The position numbers and the translations under genes were made by a program. A stretch of DNA of 11,820 nt, from the NCBI GenBank assembly GCA_965372385.1, contig CBDVCD010000086.1, positions 1-11,820 of the forward strand, read 5' to 3'. The notes beneath the pieces are model-generated. The model had not been told where the DNA came from and did no database searches. It was given only the letters and a program-made list of their open reading frames with translations. How positions within the stretch are numbered: position 1 is the first letter of the stretch; each line of letters opens with the position of its first letter. The stretch is from JASJBU01 sp965372385. GTDB taxonomy: Bacteria; Pseudomonadota; Gammaproteobacteria; Chromatiales; Chromatiaceae. Below, in pieces: positions 1 through 6,791 of this stretch.

Positions 1-87
1 AACCGGGCAATTGACTGGCAGGGAACTTCAGAACCTAAGAAATGCTGGAGGGCCGCTTACTGGATTGATCTGAAAGGAGAGTGAATC

Positions 88-604
88 ATGGCAAAGAAAG
101 ATGTAACGGTTTCTACCGAAGACAAGCAGGTGAAGAAAGCCGGGCCGAGACGTGCACTCAGCCCGTTTGAAGAGATGGAGCGTGAAATGGAACATATGTT
201 CCGGCGTTTCGGTCATGGCTGGATGCAGCCCTTCCGTGGGGGGAGCTCCTTCCTGGAGTAATCTGGCAGCGCCTTTTGAAGGTAAGATTCCCAATGTGGA
301 CGTGATCGAGCGGGACGAGGAGGTGCTGGTTCGGGCAGAACTGCCTGGGGTGGATAAAAAGGACCTCGAGGTTTCGCTTTCCGATAATGCACTCACCATC
401 AAGGGCAGCACGAAAACGGAAGAGAAAGAGGAGAGAGGCGATTACTATCGTCGCGAGGTATCCTCTGGGACTTTCTCCCGCACGGTCAGACTGCCGACGG
501 AGGTTGATGGTGATAAGGTGCAATCCAGCTTCAAGGATGGGCTCCTCGAGCTGACCTTGCCAAAGGTGAAAAAGGCCAGAAGGCATAGGATCAAAGTCGA
601 ATAA
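88..604 (+). CDS. Hsp20/alpha-crystallin small heat shock protein, with an apparent 1-base frameshift
   Basis: ATP-independent holdase chaperone of the cytoplasm. The natural start is ATG at 88, preceded by AAGGAGA with about 8 bases of spacing. That frame reads MAKKDVTVSTEDKQ onwards through an N-terminal arm (PFEEMEREMEHMFRRFGHGW) but stops at a TAA just after a run of six G at 237-242. The alpha-crystallin domain lies in the next frame, from about 239 to 604, starting GGAPSWSNLAAPFEGKIPNVDV. It carries the ELPGVDKKDLEV strand, the FKDGLLELTLPK signature and a C-terminal I-x-V motif (HRIKVE). Removing one G rejoins the halves as FRGGAPSW and gives 171 residues, a normal length for the family. 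As it stands, this is either a sequencing or assembly error, a broken gene, or, less likely, a slippage site. Family assignment is firm; functional status is uncertain. Confidence 0.85.
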
Positions 605-623
605 TCTGTCGTGGCCGCCATTT

Positions 624-784
624 ATAGCCATCACGGTTAGGTTTTCCCGAGGAAGGGTGTGTCATCCTTGTTCCGTGGCAAGGCGCGATGACGCGTAATG
701 GTAAGTCTATTGCAAGGAATCGCAACACCGCCATGGAGCGAGGAGGGCGTGCAATTTCCGGGGAAACCTGTTCGTGATAGGTAT
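624..784 (+). repeat. 161-bp inverted-repeat element, copy A (MITE-like)
   Basis: A non-coding 161-bp unit lies just downstream of the Hsp20 gene. Its ends are imperfect inverted repeats of about 25 bases: the left end contains TTAGGTTTTCCC and the right end GGGGAAACCTGTTCGTGAT. Inside, 661-699 is identical to the second copy at 8947-8985 and contains a hairpin: GTCATC at 661-666 pairs with GATGAC at 687-692, and CCTTG at 666-670 pairs with CAAGG at 679-683. The two copies have the same length, the same orientation and roughly 85% identity by eye. The size, terminal repeats and lack of a coding region fit a miniature inverted-repeat transposable element or a similar interspersed repeat. No target duplication is clear, and the parent transposase is not in the window. 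Confidence 0.8.
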
Positions 785-1031
785 GATCATCCAGACAGTG
801 TCAGATTGACTTGTCTCCTGTATGACTGACTCATGCGAACATTGGATCACCGACACGCTCCTCCGAGGGAGGTCGTGAATACCTCCCTATAGTGCTCCAT
901 CAATACAACCTTGTCGGAGTACCAGGTTTGACGAAACCACTTTTTTAAGGAATTAGAGTAGTTAGCCGATATACTGTGTTGACGGTATTCAGGCGACGGG
1001 TTTTCGAGATATTAATGGCGAAGCAGAGATA
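785..1031. other. Gene-free leader region upstream of the E1-nitroreductase gene
   Basis: No ORF of interest is visible. A perfect 7-bp hairpin, GGGAGGT at 867-873 with ACCTCCC at 881-887 and a 7-base loop, lies next to the 31-bp hairpin repeat at 892-922. A TATACT at 970-975 could be a -10 element, but no convincing -35 hexamer lies at the right distance, so no promoter is called. The ribosome binding site before the 1032 start is weak. Confidence 0.5.
892..922. repeat. 31-bp hairpin repeat, copy 1
   Basis: GTGCTCC (892-898) and GGAGTAC (916-922) form an imperfect 7-bp stem, with one G-T pair, around a 17-base centre. The core CCATCAATACAACCTTG recurs exactly at 10843-10859, in a second 31-bp unit. 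In the second unit the right arm is GGAGCAC, so the left arm here and the right arm there are perfectly complementary. This suggests an ancestral palindrome that decayed on opposite sides in the two copies. The adjacent perfect hairpin at 867-887 may belong to the same repeat family. Confidence 0.55.
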
Positions 1032-3038
1032 ATGACGAGCAACTTTGATTACAGCACAGCATTTTCGCGAAATATTGGATGGGTCACGGCGCCCGAGCAG
1101 GAGATATTAAGAAGGAAAACCATTGCCATTGCGGGAATGGGTGGCGTAGGGGGCAGCCACCTGTTGACCCTTACCCGCCTGGGAATAGGGTCGTTTCATA
1201 TAGCGGATCTCGATGTATTCGAATTGGCTAATTTCAACCGGCAGGCCGGGGCCAGCCTCAAGACGATTGGAACCCACAAGGTTGAAACCCTGGCGAACAT
1301 GGCACTGGATATCAATCCGAATCTCGATATTCGGTTGTTTCCAGCGGGTTTGGATGCCTCGAATACGCGGGATTTCCTGAAAGACGTGGATCTCTATGTC
1401 GATGGACTCGATTTTTTCGCTGTCGAAGCTCGACGAAGGGTCTTTGCAACCTGCGCGGAGTTGGCGATTCCCGCGATTACCGCCGCGCCACTTGGGATGG
1501 GCGCGGCGCTGTTAAATTTTCTGCCAGGCCAAATGACCTTTGAGGAGTATTTTCAGTTGGAGGGGCAATCGGAGAATGAGCAGTTGCTCAGATTCTTTGT
1601 GGGGCTGGCGCCCGCGGGATTGCAGCAAAGGTACCTCGTCGACCCTTCCACGATCGATCTGGCGGGTCACAAAGGCCCTTCCACACCGATGGGCTGTGAA
1701 CTTTGTGCCGGCGTCGCGGCGACCCAGGCCTTGAAGATACTGTTGGGCAGAGGAAAAGTGCTGGCCGCACCCCATGGACTCCAGTTCGATGCCTTCACCA
1801 ACAAGGTGGCTCATACCTGGCGTCCCGGCGGTAACCGTCACCCTCTGCACAGATTGGCATTGAATATCGGCCGGCGAAAGATACTGAATCAGCCGGATGC
1901 GCGGCAGACAGAGCCGCCCCAACCGGAAACCCCAAGAAACACGCTTGAAAGGATTCTCGACCTGGCCCGCTGGGCCCCCAGTGGAGACAATACCCAGCCC
2001 TGGCGATTCGAGATCCTCGGCGAGGACCGTTTTCTGGTGCATGGATCGGATACCCGTGACTGGTGCGTCTATGATCTGGACGGACGGGCCAGCCAGATTG
2101 CCATTGGTGCGTTGTTGGAGAACATCCACATCGCCGCGACCGCTGATGGCCTGAAGGCGGCATTTACGGTTCGTGATGATGCGCCGGAGACCGCCCCCAT
2201 CATTGAGGTGGTGTTGTCGAAAGATACTCAGCATCCTCAGCCTGAGCCAGCCCCGCTCCTGCCTTTCATTAAGTCCCGGGTGACCCAGCGTCGTCCATTC
2301 TCCTCTAGGCCGCTTCGAAAAATGGATCGCGAGCAGCTTGAAGCCGCCGTTGGTCCGGGCTATCGCCTGGTATGGGTGGAAGGGAAGGGAGCGAAGCGGA
2401 AGATGGCGCGTCTGCTCTTTAAAAACGCCCATATTCGCCTCACCATGCCCGAGGCATACGAGGTCCACAAACGTATCATCCAATGGGATTCCAGGTTCAG
2501 CATCGACCGGATCCCGGATCAGGCGATAGGCCTCGATCCGGTCAATATCAAATCCATGCGCTGGGCGATGGAAAGCTGGAAGCGCGTAGTGTTTCTCAAC
2601 CGCTTCCTTGCCGGAACCCTGATGCCCAGGATACTGCTCGATCTGTTACCTGGACTGAAATGCGCCGCTCATTTCGTTATCGTGGCTGAGACAGAGCCAA
2701 ATTCATTGCAGGATTTCGTCGCAGGCGGCCGGGCCATGCAGCGTTTCTGGCTGACGGCGACCCGTCTTGGGCTGCAGTTTCAGCCGGAGACGACGCCATT
2801 GATTTTTTCACGCTATGCGAGGCAGGGCCGCCGCTTTACCCAGAATGCACCGGCAATCAGGAACGCAGAACGATTGCAAGCGAATCTTGAGTCACTGGTT
2901 GGGCAGGATAGTGTTATCTCGTCGATTTTCATGGGAAGGGTGGGGTATGGGCGATATCCTGTATCGCGTTCGGTGAGATACTCTCTTTCAGAGCTTTTTC
3001 TAGAGAAGGAGAGAGTATTGCCGGAAGAATCTGTATGA
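1032..3038 (+). CDS. E1-like (ThiF/MoeB) adenylyltransferase-nitroreductase fusion protein
   Basis: A 668-residue two-domain protein. Residues about 15-265 are an E1-like Rossmann domain with the nucleotide motif GMGGVGG at 35-41, the acidic DLDVFELANFNRQ stretch at 59-71, a lysine at 83, the VDGLD loop at 123-127 and a single CxxC (CELC, 222-225). The second CxxC of zinc-binding ThiF/MoeB proteins is not apparent. Residues about 303-645 are nitroreductase-like: ARWAPSGDNTQPWRF (312-326) is the usual FMN-binding entry, and GRAMQRFWLTATRLGL (566-581) and GRVGYGR (635-641) match the C-terminal part of the fold. E1-like domains adenylate C-terminal carboxylates, often of ubiquitin-like sulfur carriers; nitroreductases are flavin redox enzymes. 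From memory, mycobacterial MoeY-type proteins (Rv1355c-like) share this layout and their substrate is unknown to me. No sulfur carrier, thiamine or molybdopterin gene is adjacent. The gene stands alone between two repeat-rich gaps. Confidence 0.88.
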   Translation: MTSNFDYSTAFSRNIGWVTAPEQEILRRKTIAIAGMGGVGGSHLLTLTRLGIGSFHIADLDVFELANFNRQAGASLKTIGTHKVETLANMALDINPNLDIRLFPAGLDASNTRDFLKDVDLYVDGLDFFAVEARRRVFATCAELAIPAITAAPLGMGAALLNFLPGQMTFEEYFQLEGQSENEQLLRFFVGLAPAGLQQRYLVDPSTIDLAGHKGPSTPMGCELCAGVAATQALKILLGRGKVLAAPHGLQFDAFTNKVAHTWRPGGNRHPLHRLALNIGRRKILNQPDARQTEPPQPETPRNTLERILDLARWAPSGDNTQPWRFEILGEDRFLVHGSDTRDWCVYDLDGRASQIAIGALLENIHIAATADGLKAAFTVRDDAPETAPIIEVVLSKDTQHPQPEPAPLLPFIKSRVTQRRPFSSRPLRKMDREQLEAAVGPGYRLVWVEGKGAKRKMARLLFKNAHIRLTMPEAYEVHKRIIQWDSRFSIDRIPDQAIGLDPVNIKSMRWAMESWKRVVFLNRFLAGTLMPRILLDLLPGLKCAAHFVIVAETEPNSLQDFVAGGRAMQRFWLTATRLGLQFQPETTPLIFSRYARQGRRFTQNAPAIRNAERLQANLESLVGQDSVISSIFMGRVGYGRYPVSRSVRYSLSELFLEKERVLPEESV

Positions 3039-3049
3039 CAAATTAGAAA

Positions 3050-3258
3050 AAAGGGGGTATCCACTTCGTTGCCCGCATACCGTAGGTTGGGTTAAGCGGG
3101 GATTTGGCAGCGAATTTGTTGGGTTCGCCTTCCTATGGAGTAGCCTCATAGGTCGAGGGAGCTTCGAAACAGAGCGTACCCAACAACTCAGCGATTCACA
3201 ATACGGCTTAACCCAACCTACAATACAACCAAGGCCAGTGAAGTGGATACCCCCCTTT
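3050..3258. repeat. Two-layer palindromic element P1 (REPIN/MITE-like)
   Basis: Outer inverted repeats: AAAGGGGGTATCCACTTC (3050-3067) matches the complement of 3240-3258 with one extra C in the right arm. Inner inverted repeats: GTAGGTTGGGTTAAGC (3082-3097) matches GCTTAACCCAACCTAC (3206-3221) perfectly over 16 bases. Further in, TTGTTGGGT (3117-3125) pairs with ACCCAACAA (3178-3186) and CCTATG (3132-3137) pairs with CATAGG (3147-3152). The inner repeat starts with GTAG, a feature of REP sequences mobilised by RAYT transposases. The left arm begins 12 bases after the stop of the upstream gene, so the palindrome may end its transcript. Confidence 0.8.
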
Positions 3259-3280
3259 AGAAAATTATTAGAAAGTATAT

Positions 3281-3526
3281 TTAACCTAGATTCCTCAGTT
3301 GACCGCTCTCTGCTGCACCTATAGCTTTGAAATCATAAGCCTTATCAGTGTTGATTGATTTCACCTAATGGGTGAATAACGCTACACCGCGAATGGCGCG
3401 TTTGTGGCGGCACATGACTGCGTTACAACTCTTTGGAATAGAATAACTATTCCGCATCGTTGTGCCTTGCCCTGTACCACCACAAACGCACCCTTCACGA
3501 TGTCCAACTGAGGATTCTAGGTTTAA
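3281..3526. repeat. Two-layer palindromic element P2
   Basis: Outer inverted repeats: TTAACCTAGATTCCTCAGTT begins at 3281 and is matched by the complement of 3505-3526 (CAACTGAGGATTCTAGG and onward) with one indel and one substitution. Inner inverted repeats: GGCGCGTTTGTGGCGG (3395-3410) against CCACCACAAACGCACC (3477-3492), 14 of 16 paired. At the centre is a perfect hairpin, GGAATAG (3435-3441) with CTATTCC (3447-3453) and a 5-base loop. No coding potential is visible. The element starts 22 bases after P1 and ends 8 bases before P3. Confidence 0.78.
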
Positions 3527-3534
3527 GATAAAAG

Positions 3535-3705
3535 GTAACTATTCAGCTCCTTTTGTCATGCCCATGTCTTCACACTGAAAATGCCATCGTAGGAGCTGCC
3601 CATGGCTGCGACCAAAGGCGGCAAGCCTTTTCGGCATCTTCACACAAAGCGACTATCGTCGCTAATCGCAGCCACGGGCAGCTCCTACGGAGGCTGAATA
3701 GTTAC
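3535..3705. repeat. Two-layer palindromic element P3 with a REPIN core
   Basis: Outer inverted repeats: GTAACTATTCAGCTCC (3535-3550) against GGAGGCTGAATAGTTAC (3689-3705), with one indel. Inner inverted repeats: 3588-3611, beginning CGTAGGAGCTGCCC, matches the complement of 3666-3689 at 23 of 24 bases. The inner arms carry the GTAG start and resemble the TAGGAGC-type REP sequences known from Pseudomonas and relatives; two inverted REPs around a spacer make a REPIN. The spacer holds two smaller hairpins: AAAGGC/GCCTTT at 3614-3630 and GCGAC/GTCGC near 3649-3662. A 96-codon ORF crossing this element is judged spurious. Confidence 0.8.
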
Positions 3706-3946
3706 GATAAAAGAAGGGTTTTTAGCCTTTTTCTTTGCCTTCCTTCTTCCGAGGCCGGCTCTCGGGAGAAATTTAAAACTGCGCCCAGATTTTTGCTCAA
3801 ACGCGCTATGCACGCTATCGGAGCATTCTCCTGGATATGCTAAAGTTAATTTCCCTGCGGACGATCAATGTCCAGTAATGTATAAAACTCAAATAACCTC
3901 GAGAACGGTTTAATGGCCGTGGCTCGCAACAAACATGGAGGATGAT
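3706..3946. other. Gene-free region upstream of the cytochrome operon
   Basis: About 240 bases between P3 and the octaheme cytochrome gene. I see no gene. A TATAAA at 3881-3886 lies about 60 bases before the start and could be part of a promoter, but there is no good -35 match, and no complete FNR (TTGAT-N4-ATCAA) or similar operator is recognisable. The ribosome binding site GGAGG at 3937-3941 belongs to the next gene. Confidence 0.4.
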
Positions 3947-5218
3947 GTGATCGCCATCCATCAGCTCGTGTCACGTACCCTGGTACCCCTGCTATTTATT
4001 GGCTTCGGAACGGTTGCTTGGGGTGACAAGCAACTCGATCCGAAGAAGCTCCTAGCCCAACCCAAGACCTACGTTGGATCAGAGGTGTGCCGGACCTGCC
4101 ACCTAGAGCATTACGATGCCTGGAAGCGAACCTTACACAGCCGCATGCTGCAAGACGCCCAGGCGAACAAGGACGTGATCATTACCGATATCGACCCGGA
4201 AATCATCAAGGCGGACCTGAAAAAGATCGAGAAGAAACTCAAGGTGCCGATCGAGGATATCCATATCCCCAAGGTCGAGGACATCAAGTACACCATCGGT
4301 AGCCAGTGGAAGCAGCGCTACCTGATCGAGAAGGAAGGTACCCTGTTCATCGCTCCAACCCAGTTCAACGCCGAGACCGGCCGCTGGGTCAATTACCACG
4401 AGCACGACTGGCAAAAGCGTCCCTGGCTGAAGAAATGCGGCGGTTGCCATGCCACTGGGGTGGACCTGGAGCAGAACAGCTTCACCGAGCCCGCTGTCGG
4501 CTGTGAGGCCTGCCATGGACCTGGCTCCCATCATGCAGCCCTACCCAAGACCGAGATCTTCAAGAAGCGCACCACCATCATCAACCCGGCCAAGTTGACC
4601 CCCGGTGTTGCGGTGCAGATTTGCGGTTCCTGCCACAATCGCGGCAAGTCCACCAAGGTCGAGGGCGCCAGCTGGCCCGTGGGCTACCGGCCCGGCAAGG
4701 CGCTTACGACCTATTACAAATCGACCTCTTTCGAGGCGGGTGATGCGAAGCACGTGTACGCCAACGAATTCTCCAAGGGCCATCACCAGCAGTACATTGA
4801 CTGGAAGCAGTCGGTCCATTACCGGGAGGGGGTGACCTGCCTCTCTTGCCATTTCGTGCATGAGCTGGGCAACCCGGTGGTGCGGGGACAAACACGGGAA
4901 CGCTCCGGCGACAATACCTGCCTGAGCTGTCACACCATGATTAATCAGGTCGGTGCCCACTCGATTCACTCCTCTGCCAAGTGCGTCGCCTGCCACATGC
5001 CGCGCATCGCCAAGAGCGCCGAATCTGGCGACATACACAGCCATGTCTTTGTCGCCCTGCTGCCCAAGGACACCCTGGAAAATCCCAAGATCCCGAATTC
5101 CTGCCAGACCTGTCACAAGCATAAAAACGAGGATCTTAAAGACCTGCAACGGCGCTACGATGAGCTGACCACGCGTGGCAAGCCGGTGGCTGAGGCAGCC
5201 GCCAAGACAGATAGCTAG
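3947..5218 (+). CDS. Periplasmic octaheme c-type cytochrome
   Basis: The chosen start is GTG 3947, because GGAGG at 3937-3941 sits 5 bases upstream; the alternative ATG at 3935 overlaps that site and has no Shine-Dalgarno of its own. The 423-residue product begins with a Sec signal peptide (SRTLVPLLFIGFGTVAWG, cleavage near residue 26). It has exactly eight CxxCH heme sites, at about residues 48 (CRTCH), 164 (CGGCH), 186 (CEACH), 226 (CGSCH), 298 (CLSCH), 325 (CLSCH), 346 (CVACH) and 386 (CQTCH). The GCEACHGPGSHH block, the INPAKL stretch and HHQQYIDWKQSVHYREGVTC resemble multiheme c554/c'-type respiratory cytochromes. An unusually long heme-free segment of over 100 residues, charged and with TIGSQWKQRYLI, separates hemes 1 and 2. 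It is the first gene of a three-gene operon with a membrane triheme cytochrome and a cytochrome b, so a role as the soluble redox terminus is likely. Its substrate is not evident. Confidence 0.88.
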   Translation: MIAIHQLVSRTLVPLLFIGFGTVAWGDKQLDPKKLLAQPKTYVGSEVCRTCHLEHYDAWKRTLHSRMLQDAQANKDVIITDIDPEIIKADLKKIEKKLKVPIEDIHIPKVEDIKYTIGSQWKQRYLIEKEGTLFIAPTQFNAETGRWVNYHEHDWQKRPWLKKCGGCHATGVDLEQNSFTEPAVGCEACHGPGSHHAALPKTEIFKKRTTIINPAKLTPGVAVQICGSCHNRGKSTKVEGASWPVGYRPGKALTTYYKSTSFEAGDAKHVYANEFSKGHHQQYIDWKQSVHYREGVTCLSCHFVHELGNPVVRGQTRERSGDNTCLSCHTMINQVGAHSIHSSAKCVACHMPRIAKSAESGDIHSHVFVALLPKDTLENPKIPNSCQTCHKHKNEDLKDLQRRYDELTTRGKPVAEAAAKTDS

Positions 5219-5247
5219 GCCGCGTCCCCGGACTGGAAGATACGGCT

Positions 5248-5910
5248 ATGCAGACCAATAAGTTCTTTCGGTACAGCGTTGCGGGGCTGCTGCTAAGCCT
5301 GCTGCTGTTTAGCCCGGGGCAAATGCTCGCAGCGGGCTCCCATGCCTATGAGGCAGTGAGCAGCGGCTATTTCCGTGATCAGGACACCCTGCCCGGCGCT
5401 TATCTCCAATACTGGCAGAGTCCGGAAGGCAGAGGGGCTTTGTGGGGTATAGGCCCTGGTGGCGGCAGCATCAAGCGGGCGAGTTTCAGCGCGGACGCCC
5501 ACCTGGGAGTGGTCGGCTACGGGGTGCGTTCCTGCGTAAGTTGCCACGAGGCGCAGCGCTACAGCCTGCACTCGAGCCGCGGCAATGTCACCTGCGTACA
5601 GTGCCACCGGGGAGATCCCATATCAGGCACCTACCACTATTACTCGGCCTTGAATCCCATCCGACGGCACGCCTACGTGTGCGCCAAGTGCCACGAGGGG
5701 GCCAGCGCCTCCTTCGCCACCTATGTGATCCATGAACCGCCACCCTTATCCGCGGCCACCGCGCAGGAATTCACCCTGTTCTATTATGCCGTGTGGCTCA
5801 TGGTGATTCTGGCGGGTGGGGTGTTCGCCATTTTTATTCCCTACGTGACCCTGTGGGGACTACGAGAGTTTATCGGGCTGTTCGTTGGGAGGGGACATAG
5901 CCATGGCTAA
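5248..5910 (+). CDS. Membrane-anchored triheme cytochrome c
   Basis: 220 residues. An N-terminal signal peptide (YSVAGLLLSLLLFSPGQMLAAG, to about residue 30) is followed by a periplasmic domain with three CxxCH motifs: CVSCH (96-100), CVQCH (116-120) and CAKCH (145-149). Spare histidines at 85, 108, 130, 141 and 162 could be distal heme ligands. A single C-terminal transmembrane helix at about 176-200 (FYYAVWLMVILAGGVFAIFIPYV) is followed by a short cytoplasmic tail ending GRGHSHG. The gene starts 29 bases after the octaheme gene, and its end overlaps the cytochrome b start by 8 bases, so the three are almost certainly co-transcribed. The likely job is to relay electrons between the cytochrome b in the membrane and the soluble octaheme protein. 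I do not recognise it as a named subunit; it is too short and differently built for NapC/NrfH, which are anchored at the N-terminus. Confidence 0.83.
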   Translation: MQTNKFFRYSVAGLLLSLLLFSPGQMLAAGSHAYEAVSSGYFRDQDTLPGAYLQYWQSPEGRGALWGIGPGGGSIKRASFSADAHLGVVGYGVRSCVSCHEAQRYSLHSSRGNVTCVQCHRGDPISGTYHYYSALNPIRRHAYVCAKCHEGASASFATYVIHEPPPLSAATAQEFTLFYYAVWLMVILAGGVFAIFIPYVTLWGLREFIGLFVGRGHSHG

Positions 5911-6736
5911 GAACATCAGACGCTTCACACCCACCCAGAGGCTGACCCATTTTGGGTTGATTCTTACCTTTATGTTGCTCTCGGTGACGGGCTTGGCCTG
6001 GATGTACATCGAAACCGCCTGGGGTCAGGCCCTGGCCAGCCCTTTTGGCGGATACACCGGGGCGCTGGAGGTGCACCGTATCACCGGCTTGATACTGCTT
6101 GCCGGATTCGGCGCTCACATTATCTACAGCATCTGGTGCATCGACTGGAAACATTTCCCCGGCTCCCTGATGAGCCGCGATTCCATCGTGTTTCAGTGGC
6201 GGGATGTGCAGGATTTCTTCCTCCATTTGGGCTGGATCATCGGACTCTCCAAGGGGCCACGCTTCGACCGCTGGAGCTGGTGGGAGAAGTTCGACTACTG
6301 GGCTGTGTGGTGGGGGCTGATTATCGTCGGTGTAACCGGGCTGATGTTGTATGACCCGGTGCTCACCAGCGAATACATGCCCGGCTGGCTGCTCAACGTC
6401 GCGCTCTGGGTGCACCGCATCGAGGCGTTGTTGGCCATGGCGCACATCTTTACCATCCACTTTTTTATCGAGCACTGGCGCCCGCGCTGCTTTCCATTCA
6501 GTGCTACCATGTTCGAGGGTAGCAAGGACATAGAGCACTTGCGTGAGGAGCACCCGGCCTGGATCGCCCGACTCGAAGCAGAGGGGCGCTTGGACGAGGC
6601 ATTGGTTTCTCCCGCGCCGGTACCCTTGCGTATTCTCTATTTCGGTGTGGGCTACACACTCATCGGGCTTGGCTTGTTCCTGCTGGTATACGGGTTGGTC
6701 AACGTCACGCTCCTGACGATAAGTTTTGGTGATTAG
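5903..6736 (+). CDS. Cytochrome b membrane subunit (formate dehydrogenase gamma/cytochrome b561-like)
   Basis: The start chosen is ATG 5903, with GGGAGGGG at 5887-5894; a TTG at 5885 in the same frame is less likely. The 277-residue product has about five transmembrane helices: near 15-35, 57-79, 132-152, 164-190 and 244-270. Histidines placed for di-heme b ligation are H16 in helix 1, H58 and H72 in helix 2, and H171, H181 and H186 in helix 4, the arrangement seen in FdnI and Ni-Fe hydrogenase cytochrome b subunits. Such subunits exchange electrons between quinone and a periplasmic redox partner. Here the only partners in the operon are the triheme and octaheme cytochromes; there is no molybdoenzyme or iron-sulfur subunit in the window. 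The complex may therefore be a quinol:cytochrome c type module, or serve an enzyme encoded elsewhere. Confidence 0.85.
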   Translation: MAKNIRRFTPTQRLTHFGLILTFMLLSVTGLAWMYIETAWGQALASPFGGYTGALEVHRITGLILLAGFGAHIIYSIWCIDWKHFPGSLMSRDSIVFQWRDVQDFFLHLGWIIGLSKGPRFDRWSWWEKFDYWAVWWGLIIVGVTGLMLYDPVLTSEYMPGWLLNVALWVHRIEALLAMAHIFTIHFFIEHWRPRCFPFSATMFEGSKDIEHLREEHPAWIARLEAEGRLDEALVSPAPVPLRILYFGVGYTLIGLGLFLLVYGLVNVTLLTISFGD

Positions 6737-6791
6737 CCCCATGGTTCAGCTGCATGTCAGTTGACACAGGAAATCTACGCAGGAAATCCAA

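Noticed and set aside
1512..2483. 323-codon ORF on the minus strand
   Set aside because: It lies opposite the E1-nitroreductase fusion gene, whose frame carries clear domain motifs; the reverse frame is a shadow.
3050..3705. CRISPR array in the repeat-rich intergenic region
   Set aside because: The repeats are inverted pairs with different sequences, not regularly spaced direct repeats, and no cas gene is present.
3553..3843. 96-codon ORF on the plus strand
   Set aside because: Its first half lies in the P3 palindrome and the rest has no family resemblance or ribosome binding site; coding is not supported.
4541..5149. Long minus-strand ORF opposite the octaheme gene
   Set aside because: Shadow of a strongly supported frame with eight heme motifs; the reverse protein shows no recognisable domain.
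3947..5218. Assignment of the octaheme cytochrome to hydroxylamine oxidoreductase, octaheme nitrite reductase or octaheme tetrathionate reductase
   Set aside because: No CxxCK site, no recognisable P460-type region and a different arrangement of heme motifs; only a general multiheme c554/c'-like relation is supportable.
5870..6742. 290-codon minus-strand ORF
   Set aside because: Exactly opposite the cytochrome b gene and rich in unlikely composition; no start signal or known motif.
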